Part shown: positions 15,521-22,395 of the stretch, piece after piece
Layout of the letters: every line of letters starts with the position of its first letter
How positions within the stretch are numbered: the stretch's first letter is position 1
Source of the DNA: an uncultured Pseudomonadales bacterium
GTDB taxonomy: Bacteria; Pseudomonadota; Gammaproteobacteria; Pseudomonadales; IMCC2047
Assembly (NCBI GenBank): GCA_947258895.1
Contig: CAMYKE010000001.1
Coordinates: 1 to 22,395, forward strand
Reading direction: 5' to 3'
DNA length: 22,395 nucleotides
Program-made: the position numbers and the translations under genes
Notes under the pieces: generated by a model
Database searches by the model: none
Told to the model about the DNA's origin: nothing
What the model saw: the letters and a program-made list of their open reading frames with translations, nothing else

Positions 15521-18202
15521 ATGACCATCCGCAATCTGGACGTGCTTTTTGGTCCGAAATCCATCGCACTGTTCGGTGCCAGCGATGCCTCCTCTTCCCT
15601 GGGGAGCTTCCTGGCCCGGAACCTGTGTGGGGCAGGATTCGGCGGTCAAATCATGCTCGTAAACCCCAGGCACGAACGGATAGGCGATTTACCGGTCTTC
15701 AAAGATGTCGCTGACCTGCCGGAGGCCCCGGATCTGGCGGTCATCGCCACGCCCCCACTATCGGTGCCTGATCTGATCAGCGCACTAGGGGAGCGGGGAA
15801 CAAAAGCGGCAATCGTCATATCGGCAGGATTTGGTGAAGCCTCGGCACAGACCGGGCGGGACCTGAGGCAGGAACTGCTCGATGCCGCCAGACCGCATCT
15901 GCTCAGGATCATTGGGCCCAATTGCCTGGGCGTGATGATACCGGAGGTGGGTCTCAATGCCAGCTTTGCCCATCTCAATCCACAAGCGGGCAACATTGCG
16001 TTCGTGGCGCAATCCGGTGCCATTGTCACCTCGATGCTGGATTGGGCTACTACACGGGGCGTGGGATTTTCCCATGTGGTGTCGCTGGGGAACATGAGCG
16101 ATGTCGATTTTGGCGATATGCTCGATTATCTCGCGAACGATCGTGACACGTCCGCCATTCTCCTCTACATCGAATCGATCACCAACGCGCGCAAATTCAT
16201 GTCGGCGGCCAGAGCCGCCGCGCGCATGAAACCTGTCATTGCGGTAAAGGCCGGGCGTCATGCAGAGGGTGCCCGGGCGGCGGCGTCCCACACCGGCGCC
16301 CTGGCTGGGTCGGATGCAGTGTTTGACGCGGTGTTTCGCCGCACCGGCATCTTGCGCGTCTACAGCTTGCAGGAACTATTTGATGCGGCCGAAACGCTCT
16401 CGATGACGAAAGGTTTGCAGGGCAATCAACTCGTGATCGTCACCAACGGCGGTGGTCTGGGCGTCCTGGCAGCCGACTGCCTTGCCGAACTGGGTGGTCA
16501 ATTGGCCGATCTCTCACCGGAAACACTGGACCGATTGAACGCTGTGCTTCCTGCTGCCTGGTCGCAGGCTAATCCGATCGACATTATCGGCGATGCACCA
16601 CCGGAGCGCTATGCCGATACCCTGCAGGTCTTACTGGGCGACCACGCGATTAGAGCTGTGCTGGTAATCAACTGTCCCACCGCAGTCGCTTCCAGTCTGG
16701 AGGCGGCCAAAGCCGTCATCGGGGTGGGGACAGCCAATAAGCGTGTCCAATTGTTGACCAGTTGGGTCGGCGATGGCTCTGCAGTCGAGGCGCGCAGGTT
16801 GTTCTCGGAGCACCGCATTCCGACCTATCCCACTCCCGAGCAAGCCGTTCGCGCCTTCATGCAGGTCGTAAGCTATCGTCTGGCCCAGGATGCCCTCATG
16901 GAAACCCCTCCCTCCATTCCCGAGCAGTTCACACCGGATCTCGCCACGGCGCGGGCGTCCATCGAGATCGCCCTGAAAGACCAACGCCAATGGTTGACTG
17001 AGCCTGAGGCAAAAGACGTGCTCGCAGCCTATGGTGTGCCCGTCGTGCAAACCCACAGGGTCCAGAGCGCGGACGAGGCAGCAGCGGTTGCCGCTCGACT
17101 TGGGGGACCGGTGGCGTTAAAAATATTGTCCCGGGATATCACCCATAAATCGGAAGTTGGCGGTGTCGCACTGGATCTGGATGGACCCTCGGCCGTGCAA
17201 CAGGCGGCACAGGAGATGTTGACGCGAGTTAGCGAGGCCCATCCCGATGCCCACATCGAAGGCCTGAGTGTGCAGTCAATGGTGCATCGGCCGCGAGCCT
17301 ATGAACTCATAATCGGCATGGTGAACGACGCGCAATTTGGTCCCGTGCTTCTGTTCGGGCAGGGAGGTACGGCGGTGGAGGTGATAAACGACAAGGCGCT
17401 GGGGCTACCGCCGCTGAATATGCGCCTCGCCCGGGAAATGATATCACGGACCCGAATCGCTACATTGCTGAACGGTTATCGTGACAGGCGCGCGATCAAC
17501 CTGGATGCCCTTGCACTGACGCTAATCAAAATTTCGCAGTTAATCAGCGATGTGGCAGAAATTACCGAGCTGGATATCAATCCGCTCCTGGTGGATGAAT
17601 ACGGCGTGATTGCACTGGATGCACGCATCAAAGTGGAGCGAACGAAGCAAACCGCTATCGAGCGATTGGCGATTCGGCCCTACCCCAAGGAACTGGAGGA
17701 ATTGATCCCCCTGGGTGACGGGCGTACCTTGCTTTTGCGTCCCATCCGCCCCGAAGACGAGCCCTCATTACACGCCGCCTTTGCCAAACTGACACCCGAA
17801 GAGATCTATTTCCGGTTTTTCGCGCCACTTAAAGCGCTTTCACATTTGATGGCCGCACGCTTCACGCAGCGCGACTATGATCGGGAGATGGGGCTGATCC
17901 TGACCGAACCCGGAGTACCGGGTACAACCGAACTCTACGGTGGGGTGAGCCTGTCCGCGGACCCGGATAACATCCGCGCTGAGTTTGCGCTAATCATACG
18001 TCACGACATGACCGGAATGGGACTGGGTCTGGTACTGATGCGCCGGCTGATCGAGTATGCGCGCCAGCGCGGGCTGCAGGAAATCTTTGGAGTGGTGTTA
18101 TACAACAACACTACGATGTTAACGCTCTGCGAATTGCTCGGGTTTTCGCATCACCGCGACCCTGAGTCTCCCGGCGAGGTGCGCGTGTCGCTGGCGTTAT
18201 GA
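15521..18202 (+). CDS. Pat-like fusion: ADP-forming acyl-CoA synthetase domains plus GNAT acetyltransferase
   Basis: An 893-residue protein. Residues 1-140 are a CoA-binding Rossmann domain (GPKSIALFGASDASSSLGS). Residues 150-460 are succinyl-CoA-ligase-like with SHTGALAGSD (His257). Residues 490-700 are an ATP-grasp half with THKSEVGGVAL (His542). Residues 727-893 are a GNAT domain (AEFALIIRHDMTGMGLGLVL, with Glu821 a candidate catalytic base, then YNNTTMLTLCELLGFSH). The layout is that of Pat/PatZ lysine acetyltransferases, which in enterics acetylate and switch off Acs. Both histidines used in the phospho-relay of true ADP-forming synthetases seem present here, so synthetase activity may survive. 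GGAG lies 8 bases before the ATG. The gene diverges from acsA, its likely target, and precedes a deacetylase. Confidence 0.92.
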   Translation: MTIRNLDVLFGPKSIALFGASDASSSLGSFLARNLCGAGFGGQIMLVNPRHERIGDLPVFKDVADLPEAPDLAVIATPPLSVPDLISALGERGTKAAIVISAGFGEASAQTGRDLRQELLDAARPHLLRIIGPNCLGVMIPEVGLNASFAHLNPQAGNIAFVAQSGAIVTSMLDWATTRGVGFSHVVSLGNMSDVDFGDMLDYLANDRDTSAILLYIESITNARKFMSAARAAARMKPVIAVKAGRHAEGARAAASHTGALAGSDAVFDAVFRRTGILRVYSLQELFDAAETLSMTKGLQGNQLVIVTNGGGLGVLAADCLAELGGQLADLSPETLDRLNAVLPAAWSQANPIDIIGDAPPERYADTLQVLLGDHAIRAVLVINCPTAVASSLEAAKAVIGVGTANKRVQLLTSWVGDGSAVEARRLFSEHRIPTYPTPEQAVRAFMQVVSYRLAQDALMETPPSIPEQFTPDLATARASIEIALKDQRQWLTEPEAKDVLAAYGVPVVQTHRVQSADEAAAVAARLGGPVALKILSRDITHKSEVGGVALDLDGPSAVQQAAQEMLTRVSEAHPDAHIEGLSVQSMVHRPRAYELIIGMVNDAQFGPVLLFGQGGTAVEVINDKALGLPPLNMRLAREMISRTRIATLLNGYRDRRAINLDALALTLIKISQLISDVAEITELDINPLLVDEYGVIALDARIKVERTKQTAIERLAIRPYPKELEELIPLGDGRTLLLRPIRPEDEPSLHAAFAKLTPEEIYFRFFAPLKALSHLMAARFTQRDYDREMGLILTEPGVPGTTELYGGVSLSADPDNIRAEFALIIRHDMTGMGLGLVLMRRLIEYARQRGLQEIFGVVLYNNTTMLTLCELLGFSHHRDPESPGEVRVSLAL

Positions 18203-18236
18203 AGAGGAATTGCGTAGTGGCCAATGGAAGTAGCGC

Positions 18237-18252
18237 CCCGCTAAATAGCGGG
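18237..18252 (+). other. Short hairpin after the Pat-like gene
   Basis: cccgct / agcggg with a 4-base loop lies 34 bases after the stop codon. No T-run follows, so it is a weak candidate for a terminator or an mRNA 3'-end structure. Confidence 0.35.
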
Positions 18253-18313
18253 ACCCAAGGCCCCAAGAGCCTGTCGGACTTACCTTCCGGGCAATAAGAC
18301 CAGATAAAAGACA

Positions 18314-18328
18314 CGGATCAGTGATCCG
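18314..18328. promoter_or_regulatory. 15-base palindrome upstream of the deacetylase gene
   Basis: CGGATCA-G-TGATCCG is a perfect palindrome about one central base, 50 bases before the ATG of the deacetylase. Its position and symmetry suit a dimeric regulator's operator; no regulator can be named. Confidence 0.4.
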
Positions 18329-18378
18329 ACAATGTCACTTGAAAGGGTGATTTACACAGCCGAGCCGAAATTTTTTAT

Positions 18379-19305
18379 ATGAAGAAAACTGCCTTTATTT
18401 CACATCCCGATTGCCTGCTTCATGAAATGGGTGAGGCTCATCCCGAGTCGCCACAGCGGCTCAGGGCGATCGAAGATGCACTGCACGAGGCACAGTTATT
18501 CGATTTCTTAAAACACATTGACGCACCCATGGCTAGTCGCGCTGAGCTTGAGGCAGTTCACGATGCAGACTACATAGACTTCCTTTCTGAACATTCCCCC
18601 CAATCGGGTTATCTGCATCTTGATATGGAAACCGCCATGAATCCCCTAACCCTGCAAGCGGCCCGCCGCGCGGCGGGCGCTGTAGTCCATGCTGTCGATC
18701 TTATTGTCGACGGGCAGGTTGACAACGCATTCTGTTGCGTGCGACCACCCGGTCATCATGCGGAGCGGAACCAGGCAATGGGGTTTTGCTTTTTCAATAA
18801 TATCGCCGTGGGCGCTGCGCATGCCCTGACAAAGCAAAATATCTCCCGCGTTGCCATTCTCGATTTTGACGTGCACCATGGTAACGGCACTGAGGATATC
18901 TTCCGCGATGATCCCGGAGTATTGATCTGCTCAACCTTTCAGTATCGCTTGTACCCAGACCGGGATCATGTAGAAAACCACCCGCGCATTGTAAATGCAC
19001 CATTGCAGCCTGGCAGCGGTTCGAACAGTTTCCGCGAGGCAGTCAGTGCACTGTGGGTGCCTGCCATTGAAGCGTTCGAGCCGGAGTTTATTTTGATTTC
19101 CGCCGGGTTTGATGCCCATTGGCATGATCCAATGGCAGAACTAAACCTGAAGGAAGCCGACTACGGTTGGGTCACCAGAACGATAACCGGGTTGGCCGAC
19201 CATTGCTGTGATGGGCGGCTGGTCTCGTGTCTCGAAGGTGGCTATGACATGCATGCATTAGGCGCGAGCGTCGTACCACACATTCGTGCGTTGATGGGGA
19301 TTTAA
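18379..19305 (+). CDS. HDAC/AcuC-family zinc-dependent deacetylase
   Basis: A 308-residue arginase/deacetylase-fold enzyme. RPPGHHAER carries the catalytic His126/His127. ILDFDVHHGNGTED supplies zinc ligands Asp164 and His166, and ISAGFDAHWHDP supplies Asp245. CLEGGYD has the transition-state tyrosine Tyr289. Length and motifs fit the bacterial class II-like HDAC family, which includes protein lysine deacetylases, AcuC and polyamine deacetylases. Placed 176 bases downstream of the Pat-like acetyltransferase and near acsA, it most likely removes acetyl groups from the synthetase or other proteins, restoring activity. A polyamine or other small-molecule substrate remains possible. The ribosome site is weak (AT-rich sequence before the ATG). 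Confidence 0.9.
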   Translation: MKKTAFISHPDCLLHEMGEAHPESPQRLRAIEDALHEAQLFDFLKHIDAPMASRAELEAVHDADYIDFLSEHSPQSGYLHLDMETAMNPLTLQAARRAAGAVVHAVDLIVDGQVDNAFCCVRPPGHHAERNQAMGFCFFNNIAVGAAHALTKQNISRVAILDFDVHHGNGTEDIFRDDPGVLICSTFQYRLYPDRDHVENHPRIVNAPLQPGSGSNSFREAVSALWVPAIEAFEPEFILISAGFDAHWHDPMAELNLKEADYGWVTRTITGLADHCCDGRLVSCLEGGYDMHALGASVVPHIRALMGI

Positions 19306-19375
19306 TCGAAAAGACACCGCAGCAATGGAATTTGGTCGTCTTCCGGTTCATAGAGTGAGCTAGACATAATGATTT

Positions 19376-19461
19376 GACCTGTCCTCCTCAATGTGGCTAT
19401 GCCACTGGTTGGTTTATCTCAACGCCTATGGTAATCCACGAGCGTTGAGGTAGGACAGGTC
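19376..19461. repeat. Nested inverted repeat with alternative pairings between converging genes
   Basis: The outer arms 19376-19391 (gacctgtcctcctcaa) and 19445-19461 (ttgaggtaggacaggtc) pair over 16 bases with one bulge. Inside lie a perfect gtggc-tat-gccac hairpin (19393-19405) and ctcaacgc (19418-19425), which pairs with gcgttgag (19442-19449). That last stem uses the same ttgag bases as the outer stem, so the two folds exclude each other. It may be a two-state RNA, a bidirectional terminator or the fused ends of a lost mobile element. It is followed by an A/T-rich gggcaaaa...ttttggccc segment at about 19480-19506. Confidence 0.6.
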
Positions 19462-19563
19462 CCCGAAATAAACTGAAAACGGGCAAAATCCATTTTTTTT
19501 TGGCCCAGGATCGGCCAACTAAATCACCGACCTGAACCGGCGGCTTATGCTGTCAGCCACACG

Positions 19564-21204
19564 TTAGCTGGTTGAAGAGGCATCCGAGAGGAGTTCTTGT
19601 GCGTGAAACAGTGCATCAACACGCGATTTACAGATAAATGCGTCAGATATATGCTCGAACACATGGAGTCGTTTCAAGCTTGCAAGGTTTGTTTCGTTGA
19701 CACCAACAAGCAACACGGTTTTACCCTCCCTAACCGCCTCAAGCATTATCTCTTCGATGGCAATTGTTGTCGTGATACCCACGAGATTGGCTTCGCTCAA
19801 GTCCAGGATGAGTACGGTCTGATCGGGATATTCTGTAATACGTCGACGCATATCTCTGGCAACACCAAAGCTCATCGGGCCCTGAAGTCGAATCAAGAGC
19901 ACTCGACCGTTAAGTTCCGCCAGCATTCTCCCTTCGCTGTCAGTCTGCGTCCCACTGTCTGCCCCGGTCATAAAGCTGAGATTATCCAGCTGCAGATTCG
20001 ACAGCCGGTCGATGGTGACCAGGTTCGCGATAAAGACACCTATCAGCACGGCGGTAATGAGGTCGACGAATACCGTCAAAATAAGTACGCCGAGCATCAA
20101 ACCAATGCTAAATGCCGGCAGTCGATGGAGTCTGCGCAGGAAATTCCAGTCGATAATATCGATTCCAACTTTTATCAGGATTCCCGCCAACACGGCAAGG
20201 GGGATGTGTTCCGCAAACCGGCCGGCAAAGATTATGATGAAGAGTAGCAACATCGCGTGCACGATTCCGGATAGGGGTGTACTGCCTCCTGCACGGATAT
20301 TGACCACAGTGCGCATGGTTGCTCCCGCGCCGGGCAATCCGCCGAACAGACCTGCAGCGACATTACCGATGCCCTGACCGATGAGTTCCCTGTCGGAATC
20401 GTGATGGGTTTTGGTAATGTTATCGGCAACCAAAGACGTGAGTAGCGAGTCTATCGATCCCAGGGAAGCCAACAAAATGGCGGCGTAAACCATTTCGCCA
20501 AGCAGATGCAAGCTCCAATGAGGCCCCTGAACAGAAGGCAGTCCCCGCGGAATTGCGCCAATTACCGGCACCGACGGATCCTTCAGGAGCAAGACCAGAA
20601 TCACTGTGCCCAGTAACAGCACCACCAGCGGCGCGGGGAGGATACGATTAAACCGTTCGGGCCAGCTGATCAACAATGCGATCGATAAGCCGCCCAGCAC
20701 GGCCGATCCGACAACACCTTGCTCTGTGAGGCCCGTCAGGACCTGCAGTGACGCAATGACCGAGGCCTCACCCGGCATGCCAAACAGGGGCGGCAACTCG
20801 AGCAGAATAATGATCACCCCAATGCCCGACATGAAACCGGATATCACCGGATAGGGGACGAGCGTGAAATATTTCCCCAGCCGCAGCAATCCGAAGCCCA
20901 TCTGGCAGATACCCGCTAACATGACAACAGTGAAAGCGGTGGCCAACCCATGTTCAGGATCCTGGGCGATAAAATCAGTGAGCACGGTGGCCATGACGAC
21001 GGTCATCGGACCGGTGGGCCCGGAGATTTGGGTTGGGGTTCCGCCGAAAATCGCGGCAAAGAGGCCGACACAGATCGCGCCGTAGACACCGGCGATCGGC
21101 CCGGCGCCGGAGGACACGCCAAAGGCGAGTGCCAGGGGAAGCGCAACGATCGCCGCCGTGATACCTCCATACAAATCGCCCTTGAGACGATGACGGCTTA
21201 ACAT
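19564..21204 (-). CDS. SulP/SLC26-family anion transporter with STAS domain, BicA-like
   Basis: A 546-residue inner-membrane transporter of the SulP family. The membrane domain covers about residues 10-410 (ALPLALAFGVSSGAGPIAGV, GGTPTQISGPTGPMTVVMA, LGKYFTLVPYPVISGFMSGI). The cytoplasmic STAS domain covers about 425-540. The pattern is close to the cyanobacterial Na+-dependent bicarbonate carrier BicA, including SIDSLLTSLVADN (Asp252) and RELIGQGIGNVAAGLFGG. In GAGATMRTVVN an Arg (298) stands where I recall BicA having a glycine near its sodium site, so Na+/HCO3- transport is plausible but not proven; sulfate or another anion is possible. GAGG precedes the ATG. It is the last gene of an operon led by a CBS-domain protein. 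Confidence 0.92.
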   Translation of the reverse strand: MLSRHRLKGDLYGGITAAIVALPLALAFGVSSGAGPIAGVYGAICVGLFAAIFGGTPTQISGPTGPMTVVMATVLTDFIAQDPEHGLATAFTVVMLAGICQMGFGLLRLGKYFTLVPYPVISGFMSGIGVIIILLELPPLFGMPGEASVIASLQVLTGLTEQGVVGSAVLGGLSIALLISWPERFNRILPAPLVVLLLGTVILVLLLKDPSVPVIGAIPRGLPSVQGPHWSLHLLGEMVYAAILLASLGSIDSLLTSLVADNITKTHHDSDRELIGQGIGNVAAGLFGGLPGAGATMRTVVNIRAGGSTPLSGIVHAMLLLFIIIFAGRFAEHIPLAVLAGILIKVGIDIIDWNFLRRLHRLPAFSIGLMLGVLILTVFVDLITAVLIGVFIANLVTIDRLSNLQLDNLSFMTGADSGTQTDSEGRMLAELNGRVLLIRLQGPMSFGVARDMRRRITEYPDQTVLILDLSEANLVGITTTIAIEEIMLEAVREGKTVLLVGVNETNLASLKRLHVFEHISDAFICKSRVDALFHAQELLSDASSTS

Positions 21205-21268
21205 TGAAACCTCATCAGGTGGGTGATGTTACAAAGCACGCTGTGACGGACCTGAAGGATTTCACACA

Positions 21269-21385
21269 TCAACCCTTCAGATCAGCTGAGTGACTGAAAG
21301 CCTCATCGACAATCGCCAACAGCGCCAATACGTCGAGCTCACTCCATAGTGCGGCGATCAATCCCGGTGTTGGTATGTTTTTCAT
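21269..21385 (-). CDS. Small protein of 38 residues, translationally coupled to the CBS gene
   Basis: The ATG at 21385 overlaps the TGA of the CBS gene (ATGA) and the frame ends in TGA at 21269-21271. The product starts MKNIPTPGLIAALWSELDVL and continues ALLAIVDEAFSHSADLKG. It has an amphipathic, partly hydrophobic helix with acidic residues and no known family that I recognise. It lies 64 bases before the transporter start. The exact stop/start overlap, as in other real operons of this window, and its place between sensor and transporter argue for a real gene. It could regulate or assemble with SulP, or it could merely be a coupling leader. Confidence 0.5.
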   Translation of the reverse strand: MKNIPTPGLIAALWSELDVLALLAIVDEAFSHSADLKG

Positions 21386-21972
21386 TGGCAATAATTCCTC
21401 ATAATGGCCTGCACAATCTCACCCACATCACGGGCGTGCACTTCCTCATGCAGGGGTACGTTGAGTAACTCGCTGATATGAGCGGTCGTGATGAGGCCCT
21501 GCAGGACGCTGCCTTGATGAGAGTAGACCAACAGAAACGGCTGACTCTGCTTCCGCATGGTTTTTAGCACGTCGCCGATCCTGGCGATCGCTACAGTGTT
21601 GACATCCACACCACTGACATTATCGAGCGGGGTCATAAGCTCGTAGAGAGTCATCTCAGGGACCGGATGTTGCAGCTCGGCCGCTCGACCCATGACCTCC
21701 GCTTCCTCCAGATCTTTTGCGGTCACTACGCCTAATACATCACCGTTGGCGTTGGTGACGAACAGTTTGTAGGCATGCAAGATATTCAGAAAGGTCTCTG
21801 CTTGAGTAGCGCGCACGTCGGAGCGGATTCTTAGCGGGGGTTGAATGGAAAAATCCATCATTGCCGCGCTTGCCGGGCTGTCCAGGGTAAGCTCTGGTTC
21901 TTCCACCAGTGGCACGAAGTATCCGCGTGACTGAGCGACCTCAGTTTCAAGAGTGTGGTAATTAGTTAACAC
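21382..21972 (-). CDS. CBS-domain-pair protein, likely regulator of the SulP transporter
   Basis: A 196-residue soluble protein with no membrane segment. Two CBS repeats are visible. The first runs at about residues 40-97 (AYKLFVTNANGDVLGVVTAK then DLEEA), the second at about 107-170 (YELMTPLDNVSG, FLLVYSHQGSVLQGLITTAH). CBS pairs bind adenine nucleotides and related ligands and report energy status. I use the GTG at 21972 as start because GAGGA lies about 8 bases upstream. It is the first gene of the operon CBS-microprotein-SulP, so it probably senses a ligand and controls the transporter. Direct contact with the STAS domain is a guess. Confidence 0.85.
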   Translation of the reverse strand: MLTNYHTLETEVAQSRGYFVPLVEEPELTLDSPASAAMMDFSIQPPLRIRSDVRATQAETFLNILHAYKLFVTNANGDVLGVVTAKDLEEAEVMGRAAELQHPVPEMTLYELMTPLDNVSGVDVNTVAIARIGDVLKTMRKQSQPFLLVYSHQGSVLQGLITTAHISELLNVPLHEEVHARDVGEIVQAIMRNYCQ

Positions 21973-22395
21973 CGTGGTTTCCTCAAGTTTCTCTGGTGGT
22001 TCGAATTTCAGTTACAGCGCGGGGCCGGATCGGGAAGGTGCCATCCGACATCGAGAGAATGAACCGTTTAGCTAGATAGAAATCTTCTCCAGGCAGTGGC
22101 TCTCCAACACCTCACGCATGGGCATCAGGCGCTTACGCGGGAGGACCCTGAGGCAGAAGGGGTTGAAGTTCAGGTTTATCAAAAACGAGTAACAGGTGAA
22201 GCGCTTGATTAACGAGTACTAGACGGCGTGTTTCAGGCAGACTTTTTTCAGACACACTTAATGTATTCCGAAATCACTCTCCTTCATTTGCAAAAAATAC
22301 AGTTGCGCCTGTATCAGTTACGATTACTAATGCAAGTAAAATGGATATTTCAGAGAAGCGAGCGACCGAACACCGGACCGTCTGGCCGTCCACCC
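21973..22395. other. Region upstream of the CBS gene without a supportable gene
   Basis: The promoter of the CBS-SulP operon should lie near 21985-22070, but I see no clear boxes. Farther out, a minus-strand frame of about 48 codons ends at 22072 and has stops on both sides. A plus-strand frame from an ATG at 22261 is open to the window edge (45 codons, Leu/Gln-rich, no ribosome site). Neither resembles a known family. A 6-base hairpin (atacag / ctgtat) lies at 22297-22314. Confidence 0.3.

Noticed and set aside
15362..15673. 103-codon minus-strand frame across the pat start
   Set aside because: It overlaps the 5' end of the well-supported Pat-like gene in antisense and has no family features.
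19376..19461. Integron attC site
   Set aside because: I see no attC core motifs (GTTRRRY / RYYYAAC) at the arm ends and no gene cassette or integrase nearby.
19480..19506. Intrinsic terminator with a T9 run
   Set aside because: The T-run lies inside the potential stem (gggcaaaa...ttttggccc) and not after it, so it does not fit a standard terminator for either converging gene.
19597..20247. 216-codon open frame on the plus strand opposite the SulP gene
   Set aside because: It is antisense to a well-conserved transporter/STAS coding region, is rich in His/Gln/Asp in an unnatural mix and has no ribosome site.
1..22395. CRISPR arrays, tRNA or rRNA genes
   Set aside because: Reading both strands showed no regularly spaced repeats and no recognisable tRNA or rRNA sequence.

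Overview
The window looks like a chromosomal segment of a gammaproteobacterium. Inner-membrane and outer-membrane (TonB-dependent) genes are both present. There is a remnant of a PtsP-type phosphotransferase, and the acetyl-CoA synthetase and Pat-like proteins are of proteobacterial style. The Mrp-type cation/proton antiporter and the BicA-like SulP transporter suggest a marine, saline or alkaline lifestyle. The species cannot be named from the sequence. Most of the window is GC-rich. About 4.6-6.1 kb is visibly more AT-rich and full of decayed transposase.

Layout. (1) 1-4489, minus strand: a tightly overlapping Mrp antiporter operon reading mrpE-F-G-(MbhD/MbhE-like C-terminal part of MrpA)-B-C-D, then a second NuoL/M/N-type subunit cut by the window edge. 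The gene order matches the Mrp module of membrane-bound hydrogenases rather than the classical mrpABCDEFG order. (2) 4611-10641, mostly plus strand: a patchwork with at least four decayed IS6-family transposase remnants, all in the same direction. Between them lie a SleB/CwlJ-type cell-wall hydrolase lipoprotein, a probable copper-uptake pair (His-rich DUF2946 protein plus TonB-dependent receptor) and a truncated, frameshifted 3' fragment of ptsP. (3) 10706-13174, minus strand: a ferric-reductase-like flavocytochrome coupled to a membrane-anchored cytochrome b5-like protein, and upstream a dead ZIP metal transporter gene with one frameshift and three in-frame stops.

(4) 13251-19305: an acetate/acetylation locus. 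A minus-strand acetyl-CoA synthetase (acsA-like) is followed by a stand-alone acyl carrier protein. Divergent from it is a 893-residue ADP-forming-acyl-CoA-synthetase/GNAT fusion (Pat-like lysine acetyltransferase), and then a zinc-dependent HDAC/AcuC-family deacetylase. This puts a probable acylation target, its acetyltransferase and a deacetylase side by side, analogous to the divergent acsA/acuABC arrangement of Bacillus subtilis. (5) 19564-21972, minus strand: a CBS-pair protein, a previously uncalled 38-codon ORF that overlaps its stop codon, and a SulP/SLC26 anion transporter with a STAS domain. This looks like a ligand-sensing transporter operon, possibly for bicarbonate. The last 423 bases hold no gene I can support.

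The most interesting points are the acetylation locus with its ACP and its apparently intact synthetase histidines, the CBS-microprotein-SulP operon, the IS6 graveyard bracketing the copper genes, and an 86-base nested inverted repeat with mutually exclusive pairings between the converging deacetylase and SulP genes.
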